A stretch of 64,000 nucleotides of DNA, taken from NCBI GenBank assembly GCA_965217135.1, contig OZ244249.1, positions 3,472,001 to 3,536,000 on the forward strand. The letters are read 5' to 3'. This DNA comes from HXMU1420-2 sp017643305. GTDB taxonomy: Bacteria > Pseudomonadota > Alphaproteobacteria > Rhodobacterales > Rhodobacteraceae. Made by a program: the position numbers and the translations under genes. Shown in pieces: positions 42,590 through 52,016 of the stretch. The notes below the pieces were generated by a model. The model was given only the letters and a program-made list of their open reading frames with translations, made no database searches and had not been told where the DNA came from. The first letter of the stretch is position 1. Every line of letters begins with the position of its first letter.

Positions 42590-43783
42590 TTGAAAAAGTC
42601 CGCAGTTCTGCTCACCGGGCATTTCCCGATGCAGCATCGCCGCGCCAGCCTGCCCTGGCTGTGGCATCACCTGCAGGCGCAGGGGTGGCACGTGACCGTG
42701 GTCACGATCGGCTACAGTTGGCTCAGCCGGTTGCTGGGCGACCGGCGCATGGAGGGTGTTCAGCCCGTGCCGGATGTCGGCCTCACCGTGCACTCGCCAC
42801 GGCTGTCGTCTGTTTTCGGCTTTGCGCCGATCCATCCGGTCTCGACACGATCGCCGACATTGGACGCGCTATTGGAACCGATTCATCACCTGCACCAGCG
42901 GTATTGGCGACCCCGTCTGGCACCGGTGCTAGCTCGCGCCGATCTGGTCGTGCTGGAAAGCGGGGCGCCGGTTCTGCTGGCTCCAGATGTACGCCATTAC
43001 GCGCCAAACGCCACGCTGGTCTACAAGATCGCCGATGACATTCGCGCGCTGGGTCTGCCCCGGTTCGTAGTCGAGGCGGAAAAACGTCATGCCCACCTGT
43101 TTGACCGGATCAGCGTGGCCAGCCCCGTTTTGGCTGCCCGGTTCGCCGGGCTGGGCCCGGTTCGGATGGACCCGTTGGGGGTCCCGCAGGACATTCTGGA
43201 TGCCGCAGGGCCTGCCCCCGCTGGTCTGGGCAGTTCGGGCCGGATCAACGCGGTATGTGCGGGAACGACCCTTCTGGACATGTCCAGTCTCGTGCGGATG
43301 GCACGTTTGCGGCCTGATTGGCGGTTGCATGTGATCGGGCGGATCCGGTCAAAGCCCCGCAATGCGCCAGACAATTTGCTGCTGCACGGCGAACGCCCCT
43401 ATGCCGAAACCGCCGCCTGGGTGCGGTATGCGAATATCGGGCTGGCCCCCTACACCGACAGTCCGGCCGTTGCGTATCAGGCCACCCATTCCAACCGATT
43501 GCTGATGTACCGGTACTTCGGGCTGCCAGTCATCGGGCCGGAGCAGTTGCAAAAAGCCGGACATGCGGCGCTGATTGGCTACAGCCCCGGCGACGACCAC
43601 AGCCTTGCCCGCGCAATGAAAACCGCGGAGAAAACACCGCGTCGCCCTGAACATCACACAATCCCTGATTGGTCCGAATTTGCGCGGCGTATCGCCTCCA
43701 CCCCCCGTCGCACGCAGACAGACCCGGTTATGGCATCGGATCTGCAAGCCTTTGTCGACCTGTCCGAACAGATGGCGACATGA
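42590..43783 (+). CDS. GumK-like glycosyltransferase
   Basis: A 397-aa predicted glycosyltransferase that resembles the GT70 enzyme GumK, a membrane-associated glucuronosyltransferase. The N-terminal domain opens VLLTGHFPMQHRRASLPWLW. The donor-binding half holds GERPYAETAAWVRYANIGLA. The start is a TTG at 42590. It overlaps the following transferase by 4 bases. With a UDP-glucuronate epimerase in the same patch, uronic-acid-containing surface polysaccharide is plausible. Confidence 0.7.
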   Translation: MKKSAVLLTGHFPMQHRRASLPWLWHHLQAQGWHVTVVTIGYSWLSRLLGDRRMEGVQPVPDVGLTVHSPRLSSVFGFAPIHPVSTRSPTLDALLEPIHHLHQRYWRPRLAPVLARADLVVLESGAPVLLAPDVRHYAPNATLVYKIADDIRALGLPRFVVEAEKRHAHLFDRISVASPVLAARFAGLGPVRMDPLGVPQDILDAAGPAPAGLGSSGRINAVCAGTTLLDMSSLVRMARLRPDWRLHVIGRIRSKPRNAPDNLLLHGERPYAETAAWVRYANIGLAPYTDSPAVAYQATHSNRLLMYRYFGLPVIGPEQLQKAGHAALIGYSPGDDHSLARAMKTAEKTPRRPEHHTIPDWSEFARRIASTPRRTQTDPVMASDLQAFVDLSEQMAT

Positions 43784-44934
43784 CGGTGCATATCAACGCC
43801 CGGTTCCTGACCCAGACCACGTCTGGCGTTCAGCGTTTCGCGCGCGGCTGGCTGGGCGCGCTAGACGCAAGACTGGCCTCCGATCCGGCTCTGGCTGCTC
43901 GCCTCGGTCCCATGCGCGCCTGGGTTCCCGCGGGACGGCCCATCCAAGAGGACCCGGGCTGGTCTCAGATTACCCTGTCACCCTTGCCGGGGGCCAAAGG
44001 CCATATCTGGGAACAAACCGTGCTGGCCCGGCAGGTCGGGTCCGATCCGCTGCTCAGCCTTTGCGGGTCGGGCCCGCTGGCCTGCCGCAACCAGCTGCTG
44101 GTGCTGCACGACGCCAACATCTGGACCAACCCACACGCATTTTCCCCCGCCTATCGCTGGTTCCACCGCCCCATGCGCGCCCAACTGGCACACAGGGTAC
44201 GCAGCCTTGCCACCGTCAGTGCCTATTCCGCCCAAACCCTTGCTGCGCACCTGTGCGTGCCGACCGACCGGTTTCACCTGTTGTCGAACAGCGCCGATCA
44301 CATCACCGCTGTCACGCCCGACCCCGATGCACTGCACCGGCATGGCCTTACACATGGGCGCTTCATGCTGACCGTCGGGAATATGACACCCAACAAGAAC
44401 CTCGCGCGTATGGTACAAGCGGTGCATCGCTTGCCGGACGACGCACCGATACTGGCCGTGGCCGGGACAGCCGCCACCGGCATGCGCAATGATACCCTTT
44501 CCGGATCGGACCGTGTTCGCCCACTGGGCCGTCTGGAAGACACCGATCTGGCCGCCCTATATCGCGGCGCCGCCGGGTTTGTCTGGCCTGCCTTGTCCGA
44601 AGGCTTCGGTATCCCCCCGCTGGAAGCGATGGCGATGGGCGTCCCGGTGCTGTCATCCGACCGAACGGCCATACCCGAGGTGCTGGGTGACGCCCCACTC
44701 TATTTCGATCCGGAAAATGTGGAGGATATCACCCGCGCCCTGAAACGCCTCATCACGATGCCGGAGGCAGAGCGCGCTGCAATGGTCCGCAAGGGGCACA
44801 CGCGCGCCAACTGCTATTCCTGGGCTGCAGGGGTTGACGCGCTGGTGGAAATCATTGCGGATCTTCAGACCACTGCCGCGATAACCGAACGCGCCAGGCA
44901 ACAAATCCGACCATATGCCGTGCCCTCCAACTGA
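43780..44934 (+). CDS. GT4-family glycosyltransferase
   Basis: A 384-aa glycosyltransferase with GT-B fold. The C-terminal donor site reads LTVGNMTPNKNLARMVQAV, and the family motif WPALSEGFGIPPLEAMAMG has the EGFGxPxxE pattern of GT4. The ATG at 43780 overlaps the previous stop as ATGA. The 3' end overlaps the start of a sulfotransferase pseudogene. Confidence 0.88.
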   Translation: MTVHINARFLTQTTSGVQRFARGWLGALDARLASDPALAARLGPMRAWVPAGRPIQEDPGWSQITLSPLPGAKGHIWEQTVLARQVGSDPLLSLCGSGPLACRNQLLVLHDANIWTNPHAFSPAYRWFHRPMRAQLAHRVRSLATVSAYSAQTLAAHLCVPTDRFHLLSNSADHITAVTPDPDALHRHGLTHGRFMLTVGNMTPNKNLARMVQAVHRLPDDAPILAVAGTAATGMRNDTLSGSDRVRPLGRLEDTDLAALYRGAAGFVWPALSEGFGIPPLEAMAMGVPVLSSDRTAIPEVLGDAPLYFDPENVEDITRALKRLITMPEAERAAMVRKGHTRANCYSWAAGVDALVEIIADLQTTAAITERARQQIRPYAVPSN

Positions 44935-45937
44935 ATTTCGTGGGCCACTTCTGATCGTTGGCTGCCAGCGCTCTGGCACGACACTGCTCAGCACCATGCT
45001 GGCTGCCCATCGGGACATAGCCGTTGGGTACGAATGAGATTTCTTCGAAGCACTGGCCCCGCGATACGGGCCTCTGCCGGATCTGCGCCCGATCTGGGGT
45101 CAATTCATTGACGACCTGCAGGCCGTAAACCGGTTTGCGTTCTGGGGGCTGGGGGCGTCGGACTTGCATGCCACCATATATCACCGCGCAACCCCGTTGC
45201 TCTACCCGGATGCCGTGCGCCTCATCGCGGAAACCTACCTGCAGAAGACCAAGCCGCAGGCCCGTATCTTTGGGTTCAAGAACCCAAATTCGGTGGAGCG
45301 GCTGGATCAGTTCTTCGGCCTGTTTCCCAACGCTAGAGTTCTGCACATCACGCGGGACCCGCGCGCAGTGCTTGCGTCCCAACTGACCAAGGCGCGGTGC
45401 AGGGGTCACTCCAACAGCCCACTGGAAACCGTGCGCGTCGGGCGGCGTTTTGGCCGGGCGCAACGCGCGTTAGATAGGTTCAGCAACGATCCTCGCGTGT
45501 TGCATGTGTCGTACAGCGATCTGATCAACGAACCGGCACAACATTTACAGAAAATCTGTGGCTGGCTGGGTGTGGGGATGGACGTAGGGATGCTGGACTA
45601 TCACAGAACCTCCGACACGCCCGAGGCATAGATTTGGCAGCATGCCCTGACCCGCAAGGCCCCGCGCCCGTCGCGCATAATGGCCTATCGGACGGTTTTG
45701 ACCCCGGTGGAAATGGCCGCCATCGGATGGCTGTGCCGACGCAACTTGGTTCACGCATCGGACGGGTGGCGCGGACCAAAGGCGGGCAGGTTGGCGACAG
45801 CAGTCTATATTGCCACAGGCTGGGCCAGTTGGGCTGCCGCGGGTGCTGTGCGACGCAGCCGGAATTATCTGGCACGGCGCGGGGTGCGACCAACAGACAC
45901 CAGGCCCGGCATCACCAAGGCCAACACAACGGGATAG
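44915..45937 (+). pseudogene. Sulfotransferase with two in-frame stop codons
   Basis: One continuous frame from the ATG at 44915 encodes a PAPS-dependent sulfotransferase. The 5'-phosphosulfate loop is VGCQRSGTTLLSTML and the 3'-phosphate motif VLHITRDPRAVLASQL. It is broken by TGA at 45035-45037 (codon 41) and TAG at 45629-45631 (codon 239), with no frameshift between. The end overlaps the convergent flippase gene. It probably once sulfated the polysaccharide made by this patch. Confidence 0.8.
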
Positions 45938-47253
45938 GCGAAGAGTGTCAACACACCGGCCCAGTCTGCCTCCCAAAAAGCGAAAGTGCATATGGCCAGC
46001 GCTGCCAGGGTGTAAGGCAGGCAGATCGCCATTACGAACCGACCCGCCGGAAACCCATGGTGTCGGGCCAGATACACCAGCAGCAAAGCCAAAGCCCCAT
46101 AGCTGGCCACCACATGGCCCAGCAGCATCGCCTCGGCCAAAACATGCCATGCAAACACGCTAAAAACACTGGTGCCGATCAACGCATGGATCACGCGGCG
46201 CAGGGGCAAACGCGCCATCCCCGCCGCTGTCAGAACAGGCGTCAGCACCGCCAATGCCGCTGTATGAACAGCCAGCAGGCACAGGATGCGGGTCAGATCT
46301 ACGCTCGCGCGGGCGGTGGCATCTCCCGCCATCATGCGCAAGGCCGGGTCAGCCAGCCAGATTGCAAGTGCAAAAGCGGGGGCGGATAGTACGCTGACCA
46401 GTCGGGCAGCGCGGAGTATGGCGTCAGGGTTCAGCGGGTCCCCTAGCCGGGCAAAAACCGGCAAGCCCAACGCGCGGTCAGGCGCAATGGCCAACGCGTC
46501 GATCATGCGAAAGACGCGCTGCGCCACCTGAAACCCACCAGCCGCGCCTAGGCCGAACGCAGCACCAATGGCAAGTTGCAACGCTGGCAACGCGGCCCCG
46601 GCCAACAAAGCCCGGGCGGAAATGGCGACGAATTGCGGGGTATGGCTGCGCAAAGCCTGCCAGCCCGTCCATGGCGTGGTGCGGTAGCGGGTCAGACCAA
46701 GACAAATCATCGCGTTTGTGACCGCAGAAGTGATAGCAAACCCGATCAAAGCCCATCCCCCTGCCCCCACCCATGCGAGCGTTATGGCAAGGCCTCCCGC
46801 CAAAAACTGTGCAACCACCGTGCGCAGGGCCAGAGCGCGGAACCGCAGGCCACGCTGCATCATCGCCTCGGGCACACAGGCCGCGCCATTGGCAACGGGA
46901 ACAACACAAAGCGCCAGCAACATCGCCGCCAAAGGGCCATTGCCCAGCGCCCAAAGAACAATGGCTGCTACCCCCAGACCTGCCACGGTCAGGGCAGACA
47001 CGATCATCGCCAGCCAGAAATGCCCACCATCCGTTGCAACCGACACCGGACGCGCGGCAACGGTGCTGTCGACGACTCCCGCCTTGTGCAGCGCTTGCGC
47101 CCAGCGCACTGGGGCATAGGCCAGCGCAAACACCCCGATCTGTTCCAGCGGCAAAAGTCGGGCCGCCATCAGGAAAACAACCGCATTGCCACCAACCCGC
47201 GCAACTTGCAGCACAAACGCCCACGCGGCAGGGGATGACAGCGCACCTGTCAT
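45865..47253 (-). CDS. Polysaccharide flippase/oligosaccharide transporter
   Basis: A 462-aa integral membrane protein with about 12-14 hydrophobic helices, of the MOP (Wzx-like) superfamily. It begins with FVLQVARVGGNAVVFLMAAR and has the LRTVVAQFLAGGLAITLAWV stretch typical of lipid-linked repeat-unit flippases. It would move undecaprenyl-linked oligosaccharide across the inner membrane. Its ATG overlaps the stop of the acyltransferase remnant by 4 bases. The stop overlaps the sulfotransferase pseudogene tail. Confidence 0.85.
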   Translation of the reverse strand: MTGALSSPAAWAFVLQVARVGGNAVVFLMAARLLPLEQIGVFALAYAPVRWAQALHKAGVVDSTVAARPVSVATDGGHFWLAMIVSALTVAGLGVAAIVLWALGNGPLAAMLLALCVVPVANGAACVPEAMMQRGLRFRALALRTVVAQFLAGGLAITLAWVGAGGWALIGFAITSAVTNAMICLGLTRYRTTPWTGWQALRSHTPQFVAISARALLAGAALPALQLAIGAAFGLGAAGGFQVAQRVFRMIDALAIAPDRALGLPVFARLGDPLNPDAILRAARLVSVLSAPAFALAIWLADPALRMMAGDATARASVDLTRILCLLAVHTAALAVLTPVLTAAGMARLPLRRVIHALIGTSVFSVFAWHVLAEAMLLGHVVASYGALALLLVYLARHHGFPAGRFVMAICLPYTLAALAICTFAFWEADWAGVLTLFAYPVVLALVMPGLVSVGRTPRRAR

Positions 47254-48055
47254 GCCGGGCGAACCCTTCGGGGCTGTGCGATCAAGAAAGGGCGTTCGAT
47301 GGTTGCGAACACCAAAACCCCTACCCCAACTGATGCAAAGCAGGCCACCACAACAAAGCCCAGCGCGCCCATGCCAGTTGCTGGCAGGAGAGGGAGCAAC
47401 CCGAGCGTCAGGCTGCGCAACACGAACCTGTGCGACAGGTAGAGCGCGTAGGAACTATCACCCAGCAGTTCCCCCAGCCGTGACAATGGCCCGGCGGTAC
47501 TGGGCTGCGGCCAGAATAACGCCGCACCCGCCACCAGCGCCGTTGCTGGCAGACCTGCCCCCAGCCAGCGTGGGATGCCATCCATGTCGCCGAAGGCGCA
47601 CAGTGCGCCCATCCCGCAGACACAAAGAACAAGGCTGATGGGCAGGCTTGGCGCGACGGCTTGCCCGCGCCTCAGGTGGAGCCACCCAAGGCAAACGCCA
47701 AAGCCGAATTCCAGAACGATCGGATTGCTCCAGAACCGCAGCGCAGGCGCGGTGATGCCAAATAACGCGCCGATCAGCAACCATGCCATCAGCCCGCACA
47801 ACAGCAGGATCAGCCCCAGTTTGCGCGGGACCAATAGCGACAAGGCGAAGAGGCCGTAAAAGAAGACCTCAAAATTCAGGGTCCAGCCCAGCGACAGGAT
47901 CGGCGCGATGCGACCGTCATACCGCTCGAGCGGGAAGAACAGGTAGGAACCCGCCACCTGCTGCCAATCGAGCACCGTGTCATTGGCTGCACCCGGCACC
48001 ACCAGCAGGATGCACAGCATCAGCGTGGTGGATGAGAGTGTAAGTCTATCCGCGC
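47250..48055 (-). pseudogene. Acyltransferase 3 (OafA-like) lacking its 5' end
   Basis: The frame encodes the C-terminal two-thirds of a membrane O-acyltransferase of the OafA family: LSLGWTLNFEVFFYGLFAL, then several helices to FATIERPFLIAQ. The first helices, with the conserved catalytic His and Arg region, are missing. The recognisable part starts about 15 bp after the stop of the epimerase gene. No good start codon precedes it; the first in-frame ATG is at 48020. A deletion that joined the epimerase to the acyltransferase interior is the simplest explanation. Confidence 0.65.
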
Positions 48056-48070
48056 CCCCTTCCCCGCCTG

Positions 48071-49102
48071 TCAGGCCACCGCGTCGCCGGTTTGGGCGTT
48101 CAGGTAATAGGCGCGGTACCAGTCGATGAACCGTGCGACACCCGTGGCAACATCCGTATCCGGCTGGAACCCAGTCAGTTGTTTCAGCAGGGTCGCGTCC
48201 GCCCATGTGGCCGGGACATCGCCTGGCTGCATGGGCATCATTTTGCGATGCACCGGAACCCCCGCAGCCGTTTCCATCGCCGCGATGAAATCCAACAGCT
48301 CCACTGGATGCGAATTACCAATATTGACCACTCGGAACGGGGCAACTGGCGAAAGACTGTCGCCCTCGGCCACCTCACCCCTGGGTCGTTCCGGCACGGC
48401 ATCCATCAGGCGGCTAATGGCTTCGACCAGGTCATCGATATAGGTGAAATCGCGGCGCATGTTGCCTTGGTTGTAGACGTCGATCGGCTCACCCGCGAAA
48501 ATCGCGCGGGCGAATTTGATCGGGGCCATATCCGGACGGCCCCAGGGACCGTAGACAGTGAAAAACCGGAACATGGTGACCGGCAGATCGAACAGGTGCG
48601 CGTAGGAATGCGCCATTGCTTCCGTCGCCTTTTTACTGGCGGCGTAAAACGACATCTGGTGATCGGCGCGGTCAGTTTCGCGGTAGGGCATATGCGTGTT
48701 GGCACCATAGGCAGAACTGGTCGAGGCCAGCAGCAGATGTCGGGGCGGAACTGCACGCGCGGCTTCAAGTATCTCGAAGGTGCCGTTGATATTGCCTTCG
48801 AGGTAAGACCTCGGATTTTCGATGGAATAACGCACACCCGCCTGCGCAGCGAGATGGATGACAGCCGTGGGTTTATGCGTCTCGAACAGTTCCCGCACCA
48901 AGCCAGGTGTTTCGACATGGCCAACTACTTCGACAAAGCCAGATTGCTGCTTTAAGCGGTCGATGCGGGCCTGTTTCAGCGCGACATCATAATAGTCGGT
49001 CATCGCATCCAGCCCAACAACACGCATGCCTTCGGCTAGCAGCCGTTCTGCCACGTGATACCCGATGAACCCAGCAGAGCCGGTGACCAATACCGTTGCC
49101 AT
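48071..49102 (-). CDS. UDP-glucuronate 4-epimerase-type NAD-dependent epimerase
   Basis: A 343-aa short-chain dehydrogenase/reductase. The NAD site is VLVTGSAGFIGYHVAERLL, the catalytic Tyr-Lys lies in FYAASKKATEAMAHSYAHLF, and Ser in LLLASTSSAYG. The segment DAMTDYYDVALKQARIDRL matches UDP-glucuronate 4-epimerases, which make UDP-galacturonate. I chose the ATG at 49102; upstream codons lack conservation. It would supply a uronic acid donor for the nearby transferases. Confidence 0.88.
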   Translation of the reverse strand: MATVLVTGSAGFIGYHVAERLLAEGMRVVGLDAMTDYYDVALKQARIDRLKQQSGFVEVVGHVETPGLVRELFETHKPTAVIHLAAQAGVRYSIENPRSYLEGNINGTFEILEAARAVPPRHLLLASTSSAYGANTHMPYRETDRADHQMSFYAASKKATEAMAHSYAHLFDLPVTMFRFFTVYGPWGRPDMAPIKFARAIFAGEPIDVYNQGNMRRDFTYIDDLVEAISRLMDAVPERPRGEVAEGDSLSPVAPFRVVNIGNSHPVELLDFIAAMETAAGVPVHRKMMPMQPGDVPATWADATLLKQLTGFQPDTDVATGVARFIDWYRAYYLNAQTGDAVA

Positions 49103-49426
49103 GGACGGTTCTCCTTTGCCGATACAGGGCGCTGCCCCAGTCGCGCGCCCGGAAGGGACCAGCCACAGCTTTCCCGGTCTGCGCGCGCTTTTTCTCCTCA
49201 TATCACAGCGTTGTCCCGAATTGGCAAATCGAAGGCCGGCCCGATCTAGGCGAGGCCTGCAAAGAGTTAATGGGCGGAAGGGTGAAGAAATGATTAACGC
49301 GTCAGGCGGCGTTTTAATCTACAGGCCCAAACACCCTGGTGCGCAACACCCCGCGCACGGTTGGGTGAGCCGATCTCAACCATCTGAACCGAGCTTGCCA
49401 GCCAACTGAAATGGAAAGGAAAACCC
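49103..49426. other. Divergent intergenic region, epimerase/ghsA
   Basis: A 324-bp gap that must hold the promoters of the epimerase (minus) and the spike genes (plus). I see GGAAAGG before the ghsA ATG as a ribosome site, but no confident promoter or operator. Confidence 0.4.
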
Positions 49427-49696
49427 ATGCCCATCACCGATTTCTTCGAAAGCCTGACCTCCGGTCTGAACAGCCCTGCCATCGGAGGATTCGACATCAC
49501 CCCGGATAACGGGACGGATCTGGCCACCATGCCGAGCGCCCTGATGGTCGGCGGGGCTGGTGATGTTGCCGTGATCTGCAAGGATGGCAGCTCCATCACT
49601 CTGCCTGCGCTTGCGCCCGGAGCGATCTATCCGGTGCGTGTTGCACGTGTTCTGGCCACGGGAACCACGGCAACGGACATCAAGGGCCTGTACTGA
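49427..49696 (+). CDS. ghsA: GTA head-spike base protein, Rcc01079 family
   Basis: An 89-aa protein matching the spike-base family named after R. capsulatus Rcc01079. It contains PDNGTDLATMPSALMVGGAG, then DVAVICKDGSS and YPVRVARVLATGTTATDIKG. In R. capsulatus this protein anchors spikes on the GTA head. It starts with ATG after GGAAAGG, and its stop shares one base with the fibre gene ATG. The rest of a GTA cluster is not in this window. Confidence 0.82.
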   Translation: MPITDFFESLTSGLNSPAIGGFDITPDNGTDLATMPSALMVGGAGDVAVICKDGSSITLPALAPGAIYPVRVARVLATGTTATDIKGLY

Positions 49697-51051
49697 TGCT
49701 GGGGCTTTCGATGGGCATGATACCGCCAGCCCCGACAGAACGGCCCATGCCATTGCCCGCCGGGTTCAACTGGGACTCGGATCGCTTCCCGCTGGCGATC
49801 ACCAAATCTGGTGCGGGATACCGATGGGATGTTGACCCACGATCTCTGGTCGATCCACTGATCTGGAGCGGCCCGGCCTACCACGTGGACGGAGACAATG
49901 GAGACGACGCCAATTCGGGACTTGGCGCAACAGACGGCGATTTCAGCGCGGCAAAGCGGACGATCTGGGCCGCATTTGTAGCGGGCAACGCAACGAGCAC
50001 CCCCTATCGCGTGCTGGTCAAGGCGGGGCGTTTCACCAATTCCAGCTTCACCCGGAACGGGCAGGAGGAACCGACCCAGCCTCTGGCAATTCTGGGCTGG
50101 GGTGGCGCGATACATTACCGCACTGGCCCGTTCAGCCAGACTTGGGCCGATGCGGGCGGGACGTGGACGACCTCGCAAAGCTCCGTCAAGCGCGTGTTGC
50201 GAACGGATGTGTTGACGGATCAGGGGCTATACAACGATCTCGCCCAAGTCGCAGACCCGGCCACCTGCGCGGCAACCTCCGATAGCTGGTGCAATGACAG
50301 CGGCACAATCCATGTGAACATCGGCGCCGCACCGGGCAACGAAGACATCGCCCTGATCCGGTCCTTCCACGGGGCACGCTTCATGTCGCATGTGCATGAC
50401 CTATTCCTCGAAAACATCCATTGCGAAGGCGGCATTTCCGGCGCGCTGCATCTGGATCCTGCAGCGGACCGCAACGTCGTGGCGGTGGATTGTTCCTTCC
50501 GCTACTCCGCGCCCTCCAACACGGCCAGCCCGCTAGATGCGGTTCAGATGCGTCGCACCAACGGGCTGGTGGCGTTCTTTCGGTGCGATGCCTCTGGCGG
50601 TGCGGAAGATGGCTGGTCTTTCCACGAAGATGCACATGCCGGCATGCATGTGATCCTTCAGGACTGCAGCGGTTACGGGAATGGCGGTGTCTATGCAGCG
50701 GCAACGTCGTGCAATGCGGTCTCGGCCCATGACGCCACGCGACTGATCGACCTGTCCGGCGACTATGGATGGTCCACCAACGGCACCGATATACACTGCG
50801 TGGAAAACTCCCACAGCTGGTTTGCCGGGACTCAGGCCACGGCCCGCGACAGCGATGGCACCTCGGTGGCGTTCAAATGTTCCAACGACAGCCAGATGTG
50901 GTTGCAGGACACCTGCGCCGACGCGGCGGGGGCGGCCGCGAACTATGCCCTGGAGGTGAACGGGGCCGGGGCGGTCGCCCATACAAGGAACCATGTGGCC
51001 ATTGCTGGCGACACTGTCACCTCGGTTGGTGGCAGCGTGGTTTCGTTCTGA
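49696..51051 (+). CDS. ghsB: GTA head-spike fibre protein, Rcc01080-like beta-helix
   Basis: A 451-aa protein with an N-terminal adaptor region (PLPAGFNWDSDRFPLAITKS, AYHVDGDNGDDANSG) and a right-handed parallel beta-helix built of repeated strands such as LFLENIHCEGG, VVAVDCSFRY and HVILQDCSGYG. In R. capsulatus the equivalent fibre binds the capsule of recipient cells. It is coupled to ghsA (TGATG). The stop pairs in a palindrome with the stop of the convergent crotonase gene. Confidence 0.8.
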   Translation: MLGLSMGMIPPAPTERPMPLPAGFNWDSDRFPLAITKSGAGYRWDVDPRSLVDPLIWSGPAYHVDGDNGDDANSGLGATDGDFSAAKRTIWAAFVAGNATSTPYRVLVKAGRFTNSSFTRNGQEEPTQPLAILGWGGAIHYRTGPFSQTWADAGGTWTTSQSSVKRVLRTDVLTDQGLYNDLAQVADPATCAATSDSWCNDSGTIHVNIGAAPGNEDIALIRSFHGARFMSHVHDLFLENIHCEGGISGALHLDPAADRNVVAVDCSFRYSAPSNTASPLDAVQMRRTNGLVAFFRCDASGGAEDGWSFHEDAHAGMHVILQDCSGYGNGGVYAAATSCNAVSAHDATRLIDLSGDYGWSTNGTDIHCVENSHSWFAGTQATARDSDGTSVAFKCSNDSQMWLQDTCADAAGAAANYALEVNGAGAVAHTRNHVAIAGDTVTSVGGSVVSF

Positions 51052-51063
51052 GCGGACCGCTCA
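51049..51063. terminator. Palindrome formed by two convergent stop codons
   Basis: TGAGCGGACCGCTCA: the TGA of the spike-fibre gene and the reverse-complement TGA of the crotonase gene form the ends of a perfect 6-bp stem with a GAC loop. No T-run follows, so any role in termination is uncertain. Confidence 0.45.
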
Positions 51064-51843
51064 GGGCACCCAGTTGGCCTTGCGCTTGTCGAAGAAGGCG
51101 GCGATCCCTTCGGCGCCTTCTTCGCTGTCCCACCGCTTGCCCAGTTCGGTTGCGGTGTAATCCATAACAGCATCGTCCACCTGCGGGCCAAGGAACTGCA
51201 CCAGCTTCTTGGAAGCCGCCACAGCGCCCGGCGCACAGTTGAGGTACGGCACCACCTCAGCCTCAACCACACTGGCCAGATCATCGGCCGGAACCGCGAG
51301 CGCCAGCAGGCCCAGCGCGATGGCTTCCTGCGCGTCGAATATGCGCGACGACATGAACACACGCCGCGCCCGGGCTTCGCCCATGCGAGCCACCACATAA
51401 GGTCCGATATTGGCCGGGATCAAACCCAGCCGGGTTTCGGTGAAGCCAAATTTTGCGGTCTCCACACCGACCGCCACATCGCAGACCGACATCAGCCCCA
51501 GCCCACCCCCAAAGGCGTTACCCTGCACCGCACCGATCAATGGTTTCGGCAGCTGGTTCAATGCGTACAGCATTGTGGCCAGCTTCATCGATTCCGCCAC
51601 GCGGGCTTCGGGCTCAGCCTCCCGCTGCGCCTGCATCCACGCCAGATCACCCCCCGCGCAGAAACTTTTGCCCGCCCCCGTCAGGATCACCGCGCGCACG
51701 CTGTCATCCGCGCCCAGAGCGCCTGTGACATGCTCCAGATCGGCCAGCATCCGGGCCGACATGGCATTGTGCTTTTCCGGGCGGTTCAGGGTCAGCGTGG
51801 CAATACCACGGGCGTCTTTTGCGAGCGTCAGTGTCTCGTACAT
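51061..51843 (-). CDS. Enoyl-CoA hydratase/isomerase family (crotonase)
   Basis: A 260-aa crotonase-fold enzyme. The CoA-binding and oxyanion loops are SFCAGGDLAWMQ and GNAFGGGLGLMSVCD, and the acid region is FTETRLGLIPANIGPYV. The sequence is closest in feel to methylglutaconyl-CoA hydratases of leucine degradation (LiuC), but no other liu gene is near, so a general enoyl-CoA hydratase is equally possible. It is a single gene between convergent and divergent neighbours. Confidence 0.88.
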   Translation of the reverse strand: MYETLTLAKDARGIATLTLNRPEKHNAMSARMLADLEHVTGALGADDSVRAVILTGAGKSFCAGGDLAWMQAQREAEPEARVAESMKLATMLYALNQLPKPLIGAVQGNAFGGGLGLMSVCDVAVGVETAKFGFTETRLGLIPANIGPYVVARMGEARARRVFMSSRIFDAQEAIALGLLALAVPADDLASVVEAEVVPYLNCAPGAVAASKKLVQFLGPQVDDAVMDYTATELGKRWDSEEGAEGIAAFFDKRKANWVP

Positions 51844-52016
51844 GGCCGGTCCTCCAAAATGGCTTGAAGCGGTGTAGCCCCGAACCGAAGGGGAGGAAAA
51901 CCCCGAACCGGCACGGCACCAGCGCCTGGCCCCCGTTCGCAGCAGGAACCGGTCAATTCAGTTGCAACTTGCGCCATGCCCCGGCAGCATTCCCACTGCA
52001 GGAGGAAACCAAGACC

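Noticed and set aside
44915..45937. Selenocysteine readthrough of the TGA in the sulfotransferase frame
   Set aside because: The position is not a known redox site, no SECIS-like hairpin was evident after the TGA, and a second stop (TAG) follows in the same frame. A pseudogene is simpler.
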